A DNA stretch of 64,000 bases from the NCBI RefSeq assembly GCF_016864235.1, contig NZ_CP045733.1, forward strand, positions 1 to 64,000, read 5' to 3'. A program made the translations under genes and the position numbers. Below the pieces are notes generated by a model, which was given only the letters and a program-made list of their open reading frames with translations, was not told where the DNA came from and ran no database searches. Source of the DNA: Legionella sp. MW5194. GTDB taxonomy: Bacteria; Pseudomonadota; Gammaproteobacteria; Legionellales; Legionellaceae. Positions within the stretch are counted from its first letter, which is position 1, and each line of letters begins with the position of its first letter. Positions 1-9,967 of this stretch are shown one piece after another.

Positions 1-99
1 TGCGATGGAGCAGTGAAGCATGGCTCCCAAGAGGTCGATGGCGGCTATGGAGGACACAGCGCGGGTGGGCATGGTGGTCATGGCGGTGCTGGGCATTAA
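1..99 (+). CDS. C-terminal end of a small Gly/His-rich protein (cut by window edge)
   Basis: An open frame runs in from the left edge and stops with TAA at 97-99. The 32 visible residues are dominated by glycine and histidine and end in GGHGGHGGAGH. This composition resembles the tails of the small lipoproteins at 52093-52266 and 62537-62701, so a short exported metal-binding lipoprotein is likely, but the signal peptide and lipobox lie outside the window. It ends 63 bases before the copper ATPase start, so the two genes could share a transcript. Function is inferred from composition and neighbourhood only. Confidence 0.6.
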   Translation, partial: CDGAVKHGSQEVDGGYGGHSAGGHGGHGGAGH

Positions 100-162
100 G
101 CCCATTCGCTGCATTGGTAAATCAAGCCAAAGCATACTCACACTTAACAGGTAGGGCAAACC

Positions 163-2373
163 ATGAAACACGACCACCATCAAGGACATACCCATTCTGG
201 TAAAGGACATGCTTGTCCTCACGAACATAATTCTCCCAAGACTCAGCAAGCCTCTTCCAAAATGGAGGGGCCTATTGTTTATACGTGTCCCATGCACCCA
301 GAAATTCGCCAATCTGCCCCTGGTCATTGTCCTCTTTGTGGTATGGCTTTAGAACCGGAAACGGTGACGGTTTCGGAGGTTGTGAGCCCTGAATATCTTG
401 ATATGAGACGTCGATTTTGGATTGCATTGATGTTAACTATACCTGTTGTGATATTGGAGATGGGTGGACATGGTTTGAAGCATTTTATTTCTGGTAATGG
501 TTCCAGTTGGATCCAATTGCTTCTTGCCACGCCAGTGGTGTTATGGGGAGGTTGGCCTTTTTTCAAGCGCGGTTGGCAGTCTCTAAAAACAGGCCAACTC
601 AATATGTTTACCTTGATTGCCATGGGTATTGGTGTGGCGTGGATTTACAGTATGGTGGCTGTCCTTTGGCCAGGTGTATTTCCCCATGCGTTTCGAAGTC
701 AAGAAGGAGTAGTTGCTGTTTATTTTGAAGCGGCAGCAGTGATTACTACGCTTGTCTTGTTGGGGCAAGTGCTGGAACTAAAAGCTCGAGAACAAACGGG
801 TAGTGCCATCCGTGCCTTGTTAAAATTGGTCCCTGAAAGTGCACACCGAATTAAGGAAGATGGCAGTGAAGAGGAAGTGTCCCTGGATAACGTTGCCGTT
901 GGTGATTTGTTGCGTGTTCGGCCTGGTGAAAAAATACCAGTGGATGGTGAAGTGCAAGAAGGCCGAAGCTTTGTCGATGAATCCATGGTGACGGGTGAGC
1001 CCATTCCAGTTGCTAAAGAGGCCAGCGCTAAAGTTATTGGTGCTACGATTAATCAGACGGGTAGCTTTGTCATGAAAGCGCTGCATGTGGGCAGTGATAC
1101 CATGCTTGCACGCATTGTGCAGATGGTGAGTGATGCCCAACGAAGCCGTGCGCCGATTCAGCGACTAGCCGATACCGTCTCAGGATGGTTTGTGCCCGCT
1201 GTGATTTTGGTTGCGGTGCTGTCTTTTATTGTGTGGGCACTGTTGGGTCCGCAACCAGCGCTTAGCTATGGTTTGATAACTGCTGTGTCAGTACTCATCA
1301 TCGCTTGCCCTTGTGCGTTAGGTTTAGCAACGCCCATGTCCATTATGGTCGGTGTTGGAAAAGGAGCACAAAGCGGGGTATTGATTAAAAATGCCGAAGC
1401 GTTGGAACGAATGGAGAAGGTCAATACCCTGGTGGTCGATAAAACGGGCACGCTTACTGAAGGTCACCCTAAATTGACACGCATTGTGACCGATGATTTC
1501 GTGGAGGATAATGCTTTAGCATTAGCTGCGGCACTTGAGCATCAAAGTGAACATCCGCTGGCCAATGCTATTGTGCATGCTGCAAAAGAAAAAGGATTGT
1601 CCCTTGGAACAGTCGAAGCGTTTGAAGCGCCCACTGGAAAAGGGGTTGTAGGTCAGGTAGACGGCCATCATGTTGCTATTGGTAACGCCAGATTAATGCA
1701 AGAGCATGGAAGCGATAATGCCCCTCTTTTTGAAAAGGCTGATGAACTTCGTGGTAAAGGCGCCTCAGTCATGTTTATGGCGGTTGATGGTAAAACAGTA
1801 GCTCTCTTGGTGGTTGAAGACCCTATTAAATCGAGTACTCCAGAGACCATCCTCGAACTTCAGCAAAGTGGCATTGAAATTGTCATGCTCACCGGAGATA
1901 GCAAAAAAACAGCAGAAGCGGTGGCAGGGACCCTCGGCATTAAAAAGGTGGTAGCTGAAATCATGCCTGAAGACAAGAGTCGCATCGTGAGTGAATTAAA
2001 AGACAAAGGTCTTATTGTTGCCATGGCAGGAGATGGGGTGAATGATGCCCCAGCGCTTGCCAAAGCTGATATTGGTATTGCCATGGGAACAGGCACTGAT
2101 GTGGCCATCGAAAGTGCTGGGGTCACCTTGTTGCATGGAGATTTGCGTGGTATCGCCAAAGCGCGACGTTTGTCAGAAAATACCATGAGCAACATTCGCC
2201 AAAATCTTTTCTTCGCATTTATTTATAATGTACTGGGTGTGCCTTTGGCTGCTGGGGTTTTGTACCCCCTAACCGGCTTGCTCTTAAGTCCTATGATTGC
2301 AGCAGCGGCGATGGCGCTTTCTTCAGTGTCAGTGATTATCAATGCGCTGAGACTAAAGAGAGTGACACTATGA
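163..2373 (+). CDS. copA: Copper-exporting P1B-type ATPase CopA
   Basis: Inner-membrane pump that exports Cu(I) from the cytoplasm using ATP. The 736-residue protein has a His-rich N-terminus ([14 protein letters not shown]) and a CPMHP...CPLCGM metal-binding segment near residues 42-60. It carries every P-type ATPase hallmark: TGE near 277-279, the transmembrane CPC at about 382-384, the phosphorylated Asp of DKTGT at about 426, the SEHP nucleotide motif with His near 464, GDGVND near 624, and a late MALSS helix typical of Cu(I) pumps. Length and sequence match, from memory, the L. pneumophila CopA used for crystal structures. The start follows a GTAGGG stretch. A diguanylate cyclase and an RND efflux operon follow on the same strand. 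Confidence 0.97.
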   Translation: MKHDHHQGHTHSGKGHACPHEHNSPKTQQASSKMEGPIVYTCPMHPEIRQSAPGHCPLCGMALEPETVTVSEVVSPEYLDMRRRFWIALMLTIPVVILEMGGHGLKHFISGNGSSWIQLLLATPVVLWGGWPFFKRGWQSLKTGQLNMFTLIAMGIGVAWIYSMVAVLWPGVFPHAFRSQEGVVAVYFEAAAVITTLVLLGQVLELKAREQTGSAIRALLKLVPESAHRIKEDGSEEEVSLDNVAVGDLLRVRPGEKIPVDGEVQEGRSFVDESMVTGEPIPVAKEASAKVIGATINQTGSFVMKALHVGSDTMLARIVQMVSDAQRSRAPIQRLADTVSGWFVPAVILVAVLSFIVWALLGPQPALSYGLITAVSVLIIACPCALGLATPMSIMVGVGKGAQSGVLIKNAEALERMEKVNTLVVDKTGTLTEGHPKLTRIVTDDFVEDNALALAAALEHQSEHPLANAIVHAAKEKGLSLGTVEAFEAPTGKGVVGQVDGHHVAIGNARLMQEHGSDNAPLFEKADELRGKGASVMFMAVDGKTVALLVVEDPIKSSTPETILELQQSGIEIVMLTGDSKKTAEAVAGTLGIKKVVAEIMPEDKSRIVSELKDKGLIVAMAGDGVNDAPALAKADIGIAMGTGTDVAIESAGVTLLHGDLRGIAKARRLSENTMSNIRQNLFFAFIYNVLGVPLAAGVLYPLTGLLLSPMIAAAAMALSSVSVIINALRLKRVTL

Positions 2374-2511
2374 AAAAAGGATGGTCAGATGAGCTTAAGA
2401 TGTGATTAGTCTTTATTGTATTGGCTAAACAAAAATCATCACGATCACTTCATTGAAGAAAAATCAAGTCTATACTAAAAAAATAGTTCAGACTGTATTT
2501 AAGGCAAAATC

Positions 2512-3393
2512 ATGGTTATCCCAGTTGTTATGATAGTGTTTGGTATTGTCTTTCTTGCTAAAGGAGCTTATTTAATCAATGGATTAGTGCAACAAGGGAA
2601 TCACTATCGGCGACTAAGGTTTGTTTCTCTTTCTTTTATTGGCATTTTTATCCTCAGTTATATAGCCAGCATTTTTTATGGTTTATTGGTCGATCCTCAT
2701 TGCCTTAATTATTTTTATGGCAGTGTATTTTTGTTAGCAGCGACTTATACTTATTTTTCGTGTCATTTGGTGACTAAGACCATTCAAAAAGCGGAATTAA
2801 TGGCTGATTTTAAAAGTCGCTACGAACTATTAAGGCAGCATGCTCAGTATGATTCGCTAACTGGCTGTCATAACAGAGAGACCCTTTTTGAGGTTTTGAA
2901 CACAAGGCTCCAACAAATTAAGATGCATGGAGGATGGGTTATCGTTCTTTTTATTGATATGGATAAATTTAAGACGGTCAATGACCGTTATGGTCATGAT
3001 GCGGGAGATAACACGTTACAAACATTTGGGCAACTCCTAACGCAGCGATTGCGAAAGGATGATATCGTGGCTCGTTATGGTGGGGATGAGTTTATTGCCG
3101 TGATGGAAAACATCTCTATCGATGAGGCGAAAAAGATTGCTGAAAATCTTATCACTGTGACGAGACAATCGTTCAAAGAAGGTATTTTATCGGAGCTTAA
3201 TCTAGGTTGCTCTATTGGCATCACTCAGATGAATCCTCACTCGGCCTCAGTGAATACCGTCATCAAAGAAGCGGATTTGGCGTGCTACGCGGCAAAACAA
3301 AGAAAAATCAATGGCTCGGTTTGTGTCTATAGTCCAATGCTTGCAACAACAAACCATCTCATCGACACGAGTATCCATCCAATCGCTGACTAG
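2512..3393 (+). CDS. Membrane-anchored diguanylate cyclase (GGDEF)
   Basis: Predicted to make cyclic di-GMP from two GTP. The 293-residue protein has about three hydrophobic segments in residues 1-90, then a GGDEF domain from about residue 110. The active-site motif RYGGDEF lies near residue 188. The allosteric inhibition site RxxD is present as RKDD, five residues before RYGGDEF, so product feedback is expected. No recognised sensor domain precedes it; the N-terminal helices may themselves sense something. It follows copA by about 140 bases on the same strand, which suggests a link between copper stress and second-messenger signalling, but co-transcription is not shown. Confidence 0.9.
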   Translation: MVIPVVMIVFGIVFLAKGAYLINGLVQQGNHYRRLRFVSLSFIGIFILSYIASIFYGLLVDPHCLNYFYGSVFLLAATYTYFSCHLVTKTIQKAELMADFKSRYELLRQHAQYDSLTGCHNRETLFEVLNTRLQQIKMHGGWVIVLFIDMDKFKTVNDRYGHDAGDNTLQTFGQLLTQRLRKDDIVARYGGDEFIAVMENISIDEAKKIAENLITVTRQSFKEGILSELNLGCSIGITQMNPHSASVNTVIKEADLACYAAKQRKINGSVCVYSPMLATTNHLIDTSIHPIAD

Positions 3394-3529
3394 AAAAAGA
3401 GAATGCATAAAACAGTCATCTTACTGCAGAAGCAGGTACGACATCATCTATTATTTTACAACCCATTGTTTAATGGCATTGGGTGGGAGATACTAGAAAA
3501 TAAAAATAATAAAAAGAAGGGATTAATTT

Positions 3530-3904
3530 ATGACTCATTATCTGATGAAACGCACCCTCCTGGTGATAATTCCCGCCTTTCTGGTGGGTTGTTCCTATAA
3601 TGCCAAGTTAACCCCTGAAGGAGAAAAAGTAACCATTCTCCAGTCAGGTCAGCTCTCAAAAGGCTGTACTTTTTTAGGGGAAGTCAGAGCCTACGATCGC
3701 AATGGCATGAGCCAATCCTATCAATCACACGAGCATTTGATCAAGGACGAACGAAATATCCTAAGAAATGAAGCGGCGTTATTAGGTGCTAATACGGTTT
3801 TGGTGAGTCAACATCAGCAAACTTATGAAGGCAATCCCAAAAATGATTTCGTGGCAGACCATTGGATGGTAGGTCGAGCCTACCGATGCAAGATAAAACA
3901 ATAG
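3530..3904 (+). CDS. DUF4156-type lipoprotein
   Basis: A 124-residue putative lipoprotein. Residues 1-21 form a signal peptide ending in the lipobox LVGC, so the mature protein should start at Cys with a lipid anchor. The rest (GCTFLGEV..., EAALLGANTVLV) resembles DUF4156 periplasmic lipoproteins, whose function is unknown. The start chosen has an AAGGG ribosome site about ten bases upstream; an in-frame ATG at 3545 is an alternative that keeps the signal peptide. It lies between the diguanylate cyclase and the RND efflux operon. Confidence 0.8.
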   Translation: MTHYLMKRTLLVIIPAFLVGCSYNAKLTPEGEKVTILQSGQLSKGCTFLGEVRAYDRNGMSQSYQSHEHLIKDERNILRNEAALLGANTVLVSQHQQTYEGNPKNDFVADHWMVGRAYRCKIKQ

Positions 3905-3928
3905 ATAGACCTCTTTGAGCCATTGTTT

Positions 3929-5242
3929 ATGGAATATCATCGTGCTTGGCGGTTTTCTTATAGGGTCGTTCTTCTGTTGCTGTATGCCTCTTTGGCAACA
4001 GCGGGGAAGGCATGGACTCTTCAGGAAATAACTCAAATGGCTTTTGCAAACAACAAGGATTTAAAAGCCGCTCGTTATAATGTGGCTATTGCCAAGGCCC
4101 GTTTGCTACAAGCTGGCCTTTGGCCCAATCCAAGCCTCAACCTCTCCAACAACGACGATCGCTTATTTAATGATGAAGGGGAATATTCACGAAGTGCTGG
4201 GTTTAATCAAGCATTCCCTATTTCTGGGCGTATTGCAAAGCAAAAGACAGTGGCGCGTTTAGATGTATTGAAAGCCATGGCAGAAATCAGGGAAGCAGAG
4301 CGCCAATTAAGCGCCAAAGTAGCAAATGCATTTTATGCCGCGATGATTACTGAGCGTCGCACGCAACAGGTGAATTACTTATTACGGATAAACCAAGAGC
4401 TTGTTGATGTGATTCATAACCGTTATCACGCGGCTGAAATTTCAAAGCTGGATGAGAATGCGGCACGCATTGAGTATCTGCGTATCGGGCAAGAAAAGCA
4501 CCTGTTGCATAGTCTTCGTATTAGCCAATATGCGCTACTGAATCAATTGATGGGGCGAGAAGCCAATTCACCCTTATCCCTTAAGATGGATTTTATCGCT
4601 GAGAGAACGCTCCTTAAATTACCCCGCTTAAAAGCCTTAGCGCTTAAAAATCGTCCAGACCGTCAATCCATCGCATTATCGATTGAACGCGCCAATGCCG
4701 ATCGCCGTTTGGCCAAAGCCGAGCGTTTTGCTGATTGGACGGTAGGGCTTGGGGTACAACAAGATAAAATTGTGGTCGAAGAGGGCCCACCTCAACCTGC
4801 CGATAGGACTTTGGGTGTGACTCTTTCCGTGCCTCTTCCTCTGTTTAATCGTAATCAGGGGCGAATTTTAGAAGCAAGTCACACAGGGACTCAGGCAATA
4901 ATGGCTTTGCGTGCTTTGAATTTAAGTATTGAGACGGAAGTAACCAGTAACTATGGGCAATTAAAAGCGCTGCAAATGAGTCTTAGGGAAACGCAACAGG
5001 TTTCTCTGAAATTAGCGGTTGAGAATGTCACACTGGCTCGTGACTCTTATGAGAATGGACAAATTTCTTTTTTGAATGTGCTGCAAGTACAAAAACAACA
5101 AAATGATTTACAAACGACTTATCTCAACACGTTAGAAAAGTATTTGCAAGTGTATGTGGCTTTATGTACAGCTATTGGTCCTGGTAAAACCAATGGGTTT
5201 TGCCCTTATTTAGCGTATCAAAGGAATGGGGATAGTAAATGA
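3929..5242 (+). CDS. RND efflux outer-membrane factor (TolC/CusC/CzcC family)
   Basis: Outer-membrane channel of a tripartite metal efflux pump. The 437-residue protein starts with a signal peptide ending near the AGKAWTLQEI segment, followed by two OEP repeats with the family features LQAGLWPNPSL and SVPLPLFNRNQGR. I chose the ATG at 3929; a TTG at 3923 is in frame but both have weak ribosome sites. Its stop overlaps the start of the next gene by four bases (ATGA), so the three efflux genes are translationally coupled. Confidence 0.9.
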   Translation: MEYHRAWRFSYRVVLLLLYASLATAGKAWTLQEITQMAFANNKDLKAARYNVAIAKARLLQAGLWPNPSLNLSNNDDRLFNDEGEYSRSAGFNQAFPISGRIAKQKTVARLDVLKAMAEIREAERQLSAKVANAFYAAMITERRTQQVNYLLRINQELVDVIHNRYHAAEISKLDENAARIEYLRIGQEKHLLHSLRISQYALLNQLMGREANSPLSLKMDFIAERTLLKLPRLKALALKNRPDRQSIALSIERANADRRLAKAERFADWTVGLGVQQDKIVVEEGPPQPADRTLGVTLSVPLPLFNRNQGRILEASHTGTQAIMALRALNLSIETEVTSNYGQLKALQMSLRETQQVSLKLAVENVTLARDSYENGQISFLNVLQVQKQQNDLQTTYLNTLEKYLQVYVALCTAIGPGKTNGFCPYLAYQRNGDSK

Positions 5243-6207
5243 GATGGCAACAGCGCATGAGAAGGATGGCATTAATTAGTCTGTTTCTTAGTCTACTCTT
5301 TCCTATTCAAGGGTGCTTTGCCCATGGAGAAGAAATTGAAGTGAGTGAGGGAGGAGCTAAAGGCCCAGTTCATTTAACACCCCAGCAAACCAAGATGCTT
5401 GACATCAAGGTAGTGGAAGCAACCAATCGTCCTATGGCGCAAATGCTTGGTTTAAATGGCCAAATTCAATTGTTACCTGATGCGCAAGCGGATGTTAGCA
5501 TTCGGATTAGCGGAAGTGTGACGGCCATTGATGTGAATTTAGGAGATAATGTCAAGGCAGGACAACGCTTAGCCACAGTGCAATCAAGATTAGTGGGTAA
5601 TCCTCCACCAAGTGTTGCGGTCACGGCACCCATTGCGGGCATCATTGATGCCAGGAACATTAACTTAGGTCAAGCCGTTGAACCGAACACCGTTCTTTTT
5701 CACATCAGCAATCGCGACAAACTGTTAGTCATCGCTCAAGTGTATGAAGAAGATTTAGATAAGATTAAGGTAGGGCAAGAAGTGAATGTTCATGCCCTAA
5801 GTTACCCCAAGCGAACTTTTCCAGGCCAAGTGACTTTAATTGAACCCAATCTTGACTCCTTAACCCGTACCGTGAATGTGCGCATCACCTTGGATAATGA
5901 AGAGAAACTCCTAAAGCCCGGAATGTTTGTACGCGCCAACGTCATTTTAGCGCGTAATGAAGCAGCACTTGCCGTACCCAATGCGGCCGTGTTGCAGGCA
6001 GATAACGAGTCGTTTGTTTTTGTGCAAAATAAGGATATTTATGATCGCGTCGTTGTTCAAATGGGTGCCGTGGATGATGAGTATTCAGAAATTAAAGACG
6101 GGCTAGTTCCTGGCGACCTTGTTGTGACGCAAGGACATCGTGAGCTTTATACTTTGTGGTTGAGTGGGGGTAGTAAGCCTCATTCAGGCCAAGAGGAGCC
6201 TCACTAA
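5239..6207 (+). CDS. RND efflux periplasmic adaptor (CusB/CzcB-like)
   Basis: Membrane-fusion protein linking the inner-membrane RND pump to the outer-membrane channel. The 322-residue protein has a signal peptide ending around GCFAHGEE, a barrel-sandwich hybrid/lipoyl half (VSIRISGSVTAIDVNLGDNV...), a short hairpin, and beta-barrel and membrane-proximal domains. It is shorter than the second adaptor of this window (419 residues) and lacks an extra N-terminal metal-binding domain. It overlaps the upstream gene by four bases and abuts the pump gene. Confidence 0.9.
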   Translation: MRWQQRMRRMALISLFLSLLFPIQGCFAHGEEIEVSEGGAKGPVHLTPQQTKMLDIKVVEATNRPMAQMLGLNGQIQLLPDAQADVSIRISGSVTAIDVNLGDNVKAGQRLATVQSRLVGNPPPSVAVTAPIAGIIDARNINLGQAVEPNTVLFHISNRDKLLVIAQVYEEDLDKIKVGQEVNVHALSYPKRTFPGQVTLIEPNLDSLTRTVNVRITLDNEEKLLKPGMFVRANVILARNEAALAVPNAAVLQADNESFVFVQNKDIYDRVVVQMGAVDDEYSEIKDGLVPGDLVVTQGHRELYTLWLSGGSKPHSGQEEPH

Positions 6208-9200
6208 ATGTTTACGCACTTAATTGCCTGGTCGTTACATAATCGCCCCTTGATTTTGGCCTTAACGATTATTCTTTGTTTGCTGGGTGGTTATACTTTA
6301 AAACAAATGCCAGTAGATGTGTTTCCCGAATTTGCCCCACCGCAAGTGGTGGTGCAAACGCAAGCGCCTGGCATGGCCACGCAAGATGTAGAAACTTTAA
6401 TTACTTATCCTTTGGAAAGTGCGATTAATGGCACGCCAGGGGTGGTTAGTGTGCGCTCTAAAACGTCTGTGGGACTGTCCACCATCACGGTGGTGTTTGA
6501 CGACCAAACTGACATTTATCGTAATCGCCAGTTAGTTAATGAACGCATTCAACAAGTAGTCAATCGCCTCCCTCCTGGCGTTGAGTCACCCATCATGTTA
6601 CCGGTTACGTCTGCCGTGGGGTGGTTGGTCAAATATGCGTTGGTGAGCCGCACCGAAAGTCCTGAAACCTTGCGCACTATTTCGGATTGGACGATTCGTC
6701 CCAGGATTCTAGCATTAGGTGGCGTAGCTTCTGTAGTTTCCCTGGGTGGTGAGGTCAAGCAATACCAGGTGCGCCTCATTCCTGAGCGTATGCTCGCTTA
6801 TCGAATCTCGGTGGAAGACGTGCGACAAGCGCTGACATCGGCGAATCAAAACGTACCCGGTGCCTTTGTTCACCAGGCAGGAACCGAATTCGTAGTGAGT
6901 ACCCTTGGGCGGATTAAGACGCTTAAAGACATCAAAAAAACATTGATTGTGGTTCGTAATGGGGTACCTATTACCATGAATAATGTGGCAAATGTTGCTT
7001 TTGGTGGAGAAATTAAGCGAGGTGATGGAGCTTATAATACCCAAAATGCGGTGATTGGGACAATTTCTAAAGCCTATGGGGCTGATACGGTCACGACCAC
7101 AGAGAAAGTCGAAAAAGCACTTGCGGAAATTAAAAAGTCCTTGCCTCACGATGTGACCTTAATGACTAATGTGTTTCGCCAAACCAGCTTTATTGAATCT
7201 GCCATTCACAATTTAACTCGGGCTTTGCTTGAAGGGGCTGTGATTGTTATTGCGGTTCTTTTTGTTTTTTTGATGAATTGGCGCGCTTCGTTTATTACGT
7301 TCCTTTCGATGCCCGTTTCGTTCGTAGTGGGTATTCTAGTGCTTCATTATTTTGGTATTGGCATCAATTCCATGACCTTAGGTGGTATGGCCATTGCCAT
7401 TGGAGAAGTAGTCGATGACGGCATCATTACGGTGGAAAACGTGGTGCACCGTTTACGGATTAATCGTCAGGAAGCCCATCCTTTACCCACCATACAAGTA
7501 GTTTTTGATGCGGTGCTTGAAATTCGAAGTTCAGTGGTTTATGCCACGATTATCATTAGTTTGGTTTTTTTACCCATCTTCTTTTTATCGGGGATTGCTG
7601 AGCATATTTTTAGCCCCTTAGCCATTGCCTACATTGCCTCGGTATTGGGCTCTCTCGTGGTCTCCATCACTATGGTTCCTGCTTTGTGTTACTGGTTACT
7701 GGTGTGTGGTCAAGAAAAACAGCAAGATGTTGAAGTGAGTCTGCACGCTTTATCGAATAAGGAACGGCATTATGCCGTAGAAAAGGAAGGTAACCATCAG
7801 GCGGAGTCCGAAACTCGCTTTGTCTTGTGGCTTAAAAAGCATTTTTTAACAGCACTCCAATGGTCTATTGCCCACTGCAAAATGGTTCTTGCGTTTGCAT
7901 TATCGGCTTTTGTCTTTGCACTGGCGTTACTTCCTTTTTTTGGCACGTCTTTTTTACCGGAGTTTCATGAAGGCAACTTTATTGTCGTGATGAGTACCTT
8001 GCCGGGAACCTCCCTTAATGAATCCATGCGTTTAGGTCAACAAGTACAAAAAGCATTGCTTCGCTATCCGCAAGTGATTTCCATTGCGCAGCGGGCAGGG
8101 CGCAGTGAGCTTGATGAAGATGCGCTACCACCCAACATCAGTGAATTTGATGTGCTTCTTAACTTTGATAAAGACAAGTCCATGAGACCTGATGAATTGC
8201 TGCGTCGCATTCGTGCGGATTTGGCGAATATTCCTGGAGCCGTATTTAACGTGGGGCAATTCATTGCTCATCGTATGGATGAAGTGCTTTCTGGGGTACG
8301 CGCTCAAGTGGCCGTTAAGATTTTTGGGGATAATTTATCCACACTCAATGAACTAGGACAATCGATGGAGACCCTGTTAAAATCAGTACCAGGGGTGGTG
8401 GATGTGAATAAGGAACAACAGATTAAAGTCCCTCAATTGGTGATTCAACTCGATCGCGAAAAAGCAGCGCGCTATGGAGTCAATGTGGGGCAGATTTCGG
8501 AAGACGTGCAAGTGCTTCTGAATGGCGTGAGTGTTTCCAGCGTTTTAGAGGGGCAACGCACGTTTGATTTGTATCTTCGAATGGATAAACCAGGGCGTGA
8601 CAGCGTCAAGAACATTCAAAACATGCTGATTGATGCTCATGGCGTGGGGCAAAATACCATTACGCAAATCCCATTGCGGGCTGTGGCTGAGATTGCATTG
8701 GAACCGCAACCTTTTGCAATTAATCGTGAGAACGTGCAACGGTTGCTGGTGATTTCTTTTAATGTGGAGGGGCGGGATTTAGGTAGCGTGATTGCTGAAG
8801 TGCAACAAGAAGTGCAGGAAAAAATCAAACTACCCACTGGTTATTTTATTCAATACGGCGGCCAATTTGAAAGCCAGCAACAAGCCTCCAGAGTGATTTT
8901 GGTTTTTGGTGGCTTGGTGATTTTTGTGATGCTGATTTTGCTGCATAAAGCGTTTGGGACGTTTCGAGAGGCTTTATTGGTGATGTTTAATTTGCCCTTG
9001 GCACTTATTGGTGGGGTCATTTCATTGTTTGTGGTGAGTGGCGAGATGAGTGTGGCCGCCATGATTGGGTTTATTACGCTGTTTGGAATTGCGGCGAGAA
9101 ATGGCATTATTTTGGTGAGCCACTATAATCAATTACGATTGCAGGGAAAAACTCGGGAGCAGGTGGTCATTGATGGCACCATGGACCGCTTGGTGCCCGT

Positions 9201-9423
9201 ATTAATGACAGCTGCTACAGCGGCACTGGGCTTGATTCCTTTGTTGTGGGGTTCGCCTGCCGGAAAGGAACTTGAACGACCTTTGGCCCAAGTGCTTTTA
9301 GGTGGGTTATTGACTTCTACGGTTCTCAATATGTTGGTAGTACCTACGGTGTATAACGCCATTGAAGTATGGCGAAAAAAACGGATGCAATTCAATGAAA
9401 CAGAACAAGGAGAAATAACATGA
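6208..9423 (+). CDS. Heavy-metal RND efflux pump, inner-membrane subunit
   Basis: Proton-driven heavy-metal exporter of the HME-RND family, 1071 residues with twelve expected membrane helices and two large periplasmic loops. The N-terminus PVDVFPEFAPPQVVVQTQA is typical. The fourth-helix signature reads VVDDGIITVEN, unlike the [10 protein letters not shown] motif of the HelA/CzcA-type pump at 55735-58887, so substrate range probably differs; the metal is not determined here. The ATG directly follows the stop of the adaptor gene, and the gene overlaps the next one by four bases. An extended cytoplasmic stretch around residues 505-550 (QEKQQDVEVSL...) separates the two halves. Confidence 0.93.
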   Translation: MFTHLIAWSLHNRPLILALTIILCLLGGYTLKQMPVDVFPEFAPPQVVVQTQAPGMATQDVETLITYPLESAINGTPGVVSVRSKTSVGLSTITVVFDDQTDIYRNRQLVNERIQQVVNRLPPGVESPIMLPVTSAVGWLVKYALVSRTESPETLRTISDWTIRPRILALGGVASVVSLGGEVKQYQVRLIPERMLAYRISVEDVRQALTSANQNVPGAFVHQAGTEFVVSTLGRIKTLKDIKKTLIVVRNGVPITMNNVANVAFGGEIKRGDGAYNTQNAVIGTISKAYGADTVTTTEKVEKALAEIKKSLPHDVTLMTNVFRQTSFIESAIHNLTRALLEGAVIVIAVLFVFLMNWRASFITFLSMPVSFVVGILVLHYFGIGINSMTLGGMAIAIGEVVDDGIITVENVVHRLRINRQEAHPLPTIQVVFDAVLEIRSSVVYATIIISLVFLPIFFLSGIAEHIFSPLAIAYIASVLGSLVVSITMVPALCYWLLVCGQEKQQDVEVSLHALSNKERHYAVEKEGNHQAESETRFVLWLKKHFLTALQWSIAHCKMVLAFALSAFVFALALLPFFGTSFLPEFHEGNFIVVMSTLPGTSLNESMRLGQQVQKALLRYPQVISIAQRAGRSELDEDALPPNISEFDVLLNFDKDKSMRPDELLRRIRADLANIPGAVFNVGQFIAHRMDEVLSGVRAQVAVKIFGDNLSTLNELGQSMETLLKSVPGVVDVNKEQQIKVPQLVIQLDREKAARYGVNVGQISEDVQVLLNGVSVSSVLEGQRTFDLYLRMDKPGRDSVKNIQNMLIDAHGVGQNTITQIPLRAVAEIALEPQPFAINRENVQRLLVISFNVEGRDLGSVIAEVQQEVQEKIKLPTGYFIQYGGQFESQQQASRVILVFGGLVIFVMLILLHKAFGTFREALLVMFNLPLALIGGVISLFVVSGEMSVAAMIGFITLFGIAARNGIILVSHYNQLRLQGKTREQVVIDGTMDRLVPVLMTAATAALGLIPLLWGSPAGKELERPLAQVLLGGLLTSTVLNMLVVPTVYNAIEVWRKKRMQFNETEQGEIT

Positions 9424-9860
9424 AGCACATTACTTTGAAACAAAAAAACCACTTCTGGTTGGGGCTTATAGCCAGTGTTTTGATGGTTTTCGGGAGCTCC
9501 CAGGTTTTTGCTAATCCAACTGAATCTATTCCTAAAACCGTCCCAGCCATTTGGGAAGCAATAGACAAGCATTCTGCATCCATTAATCAAATATTAGGCG
9601 GGGATGATTTAACGTCCATACACGAGCATGCGTTTGCCATTCGTGATTTAGCCAATGCATTACCTGCTTTAAGCAAGGATTTATCAGAGGAGCAGAAAAA
9701 GACACTGCAACAAAATCTAAGCTATGTTGGTCAATTGGCGACTCGTCTTGATAAAACAGGAGATGCCAATGATAAAGAAGGGACGCAAGCCAACTGGCAA
9801 AAATTGCAAAAAGTGTTAGCACAGCTGCGTGCGCTGTATACTCCCAATGCCCCTAATTAA
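9420..9860 (+). CDS. Small secreted helical protein of the RND efflux operon
   Basis: A 146-residue protein with an N-terminal signal peptide (hydrophobic segment GLIASVLMVFGSSQVFA). The mature part looks all-helical and contains several His and Asp residues (DKHSASI, SIHEHAF). I do not recognise a named domain. It overlaps the pump gene by four bases (ATGA), so it belongs to the efflux operon and probably acts in the periplasm as a metal chaperone or pump accessory; that role is inferred from position only. Confidence 0.8.
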   Translation: MKHITLKQKNHFWLGLIASVLMVFGSSQVFANPTESIPKTVPAIWEAIDKHSASINQILGGDDLTSIHEHAFAIRDLANALPALSKDLSEEQKKTLQQNLSYVGQLATRLDKTGDANDKEGTQANWQKLQKVLAQLRALYTPNAPN

Positions 9861-9967
9861 TCAAGGAATGAGTCATGAGGGGTGCAGGAATTCAATGGAT
9901 TGAACATTTTTGTAAAAATCTGTCCACAACAGATAAAGATGTGGATTATTCAGGATGGTGGTGACGC

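Noticed and set aside
1860-2195. Long antisense frames within copA and the RND pump genes
   Set aside because: They mirror the codon pattern of the true genes and have no start signals or recognisable domains.
3403-3600. 65-residue frame overlapping the DUF4156 lipoprotein
   Set aside because: No domain or good ribosome site, and it is overlapped by a gene with a clear lipobox.
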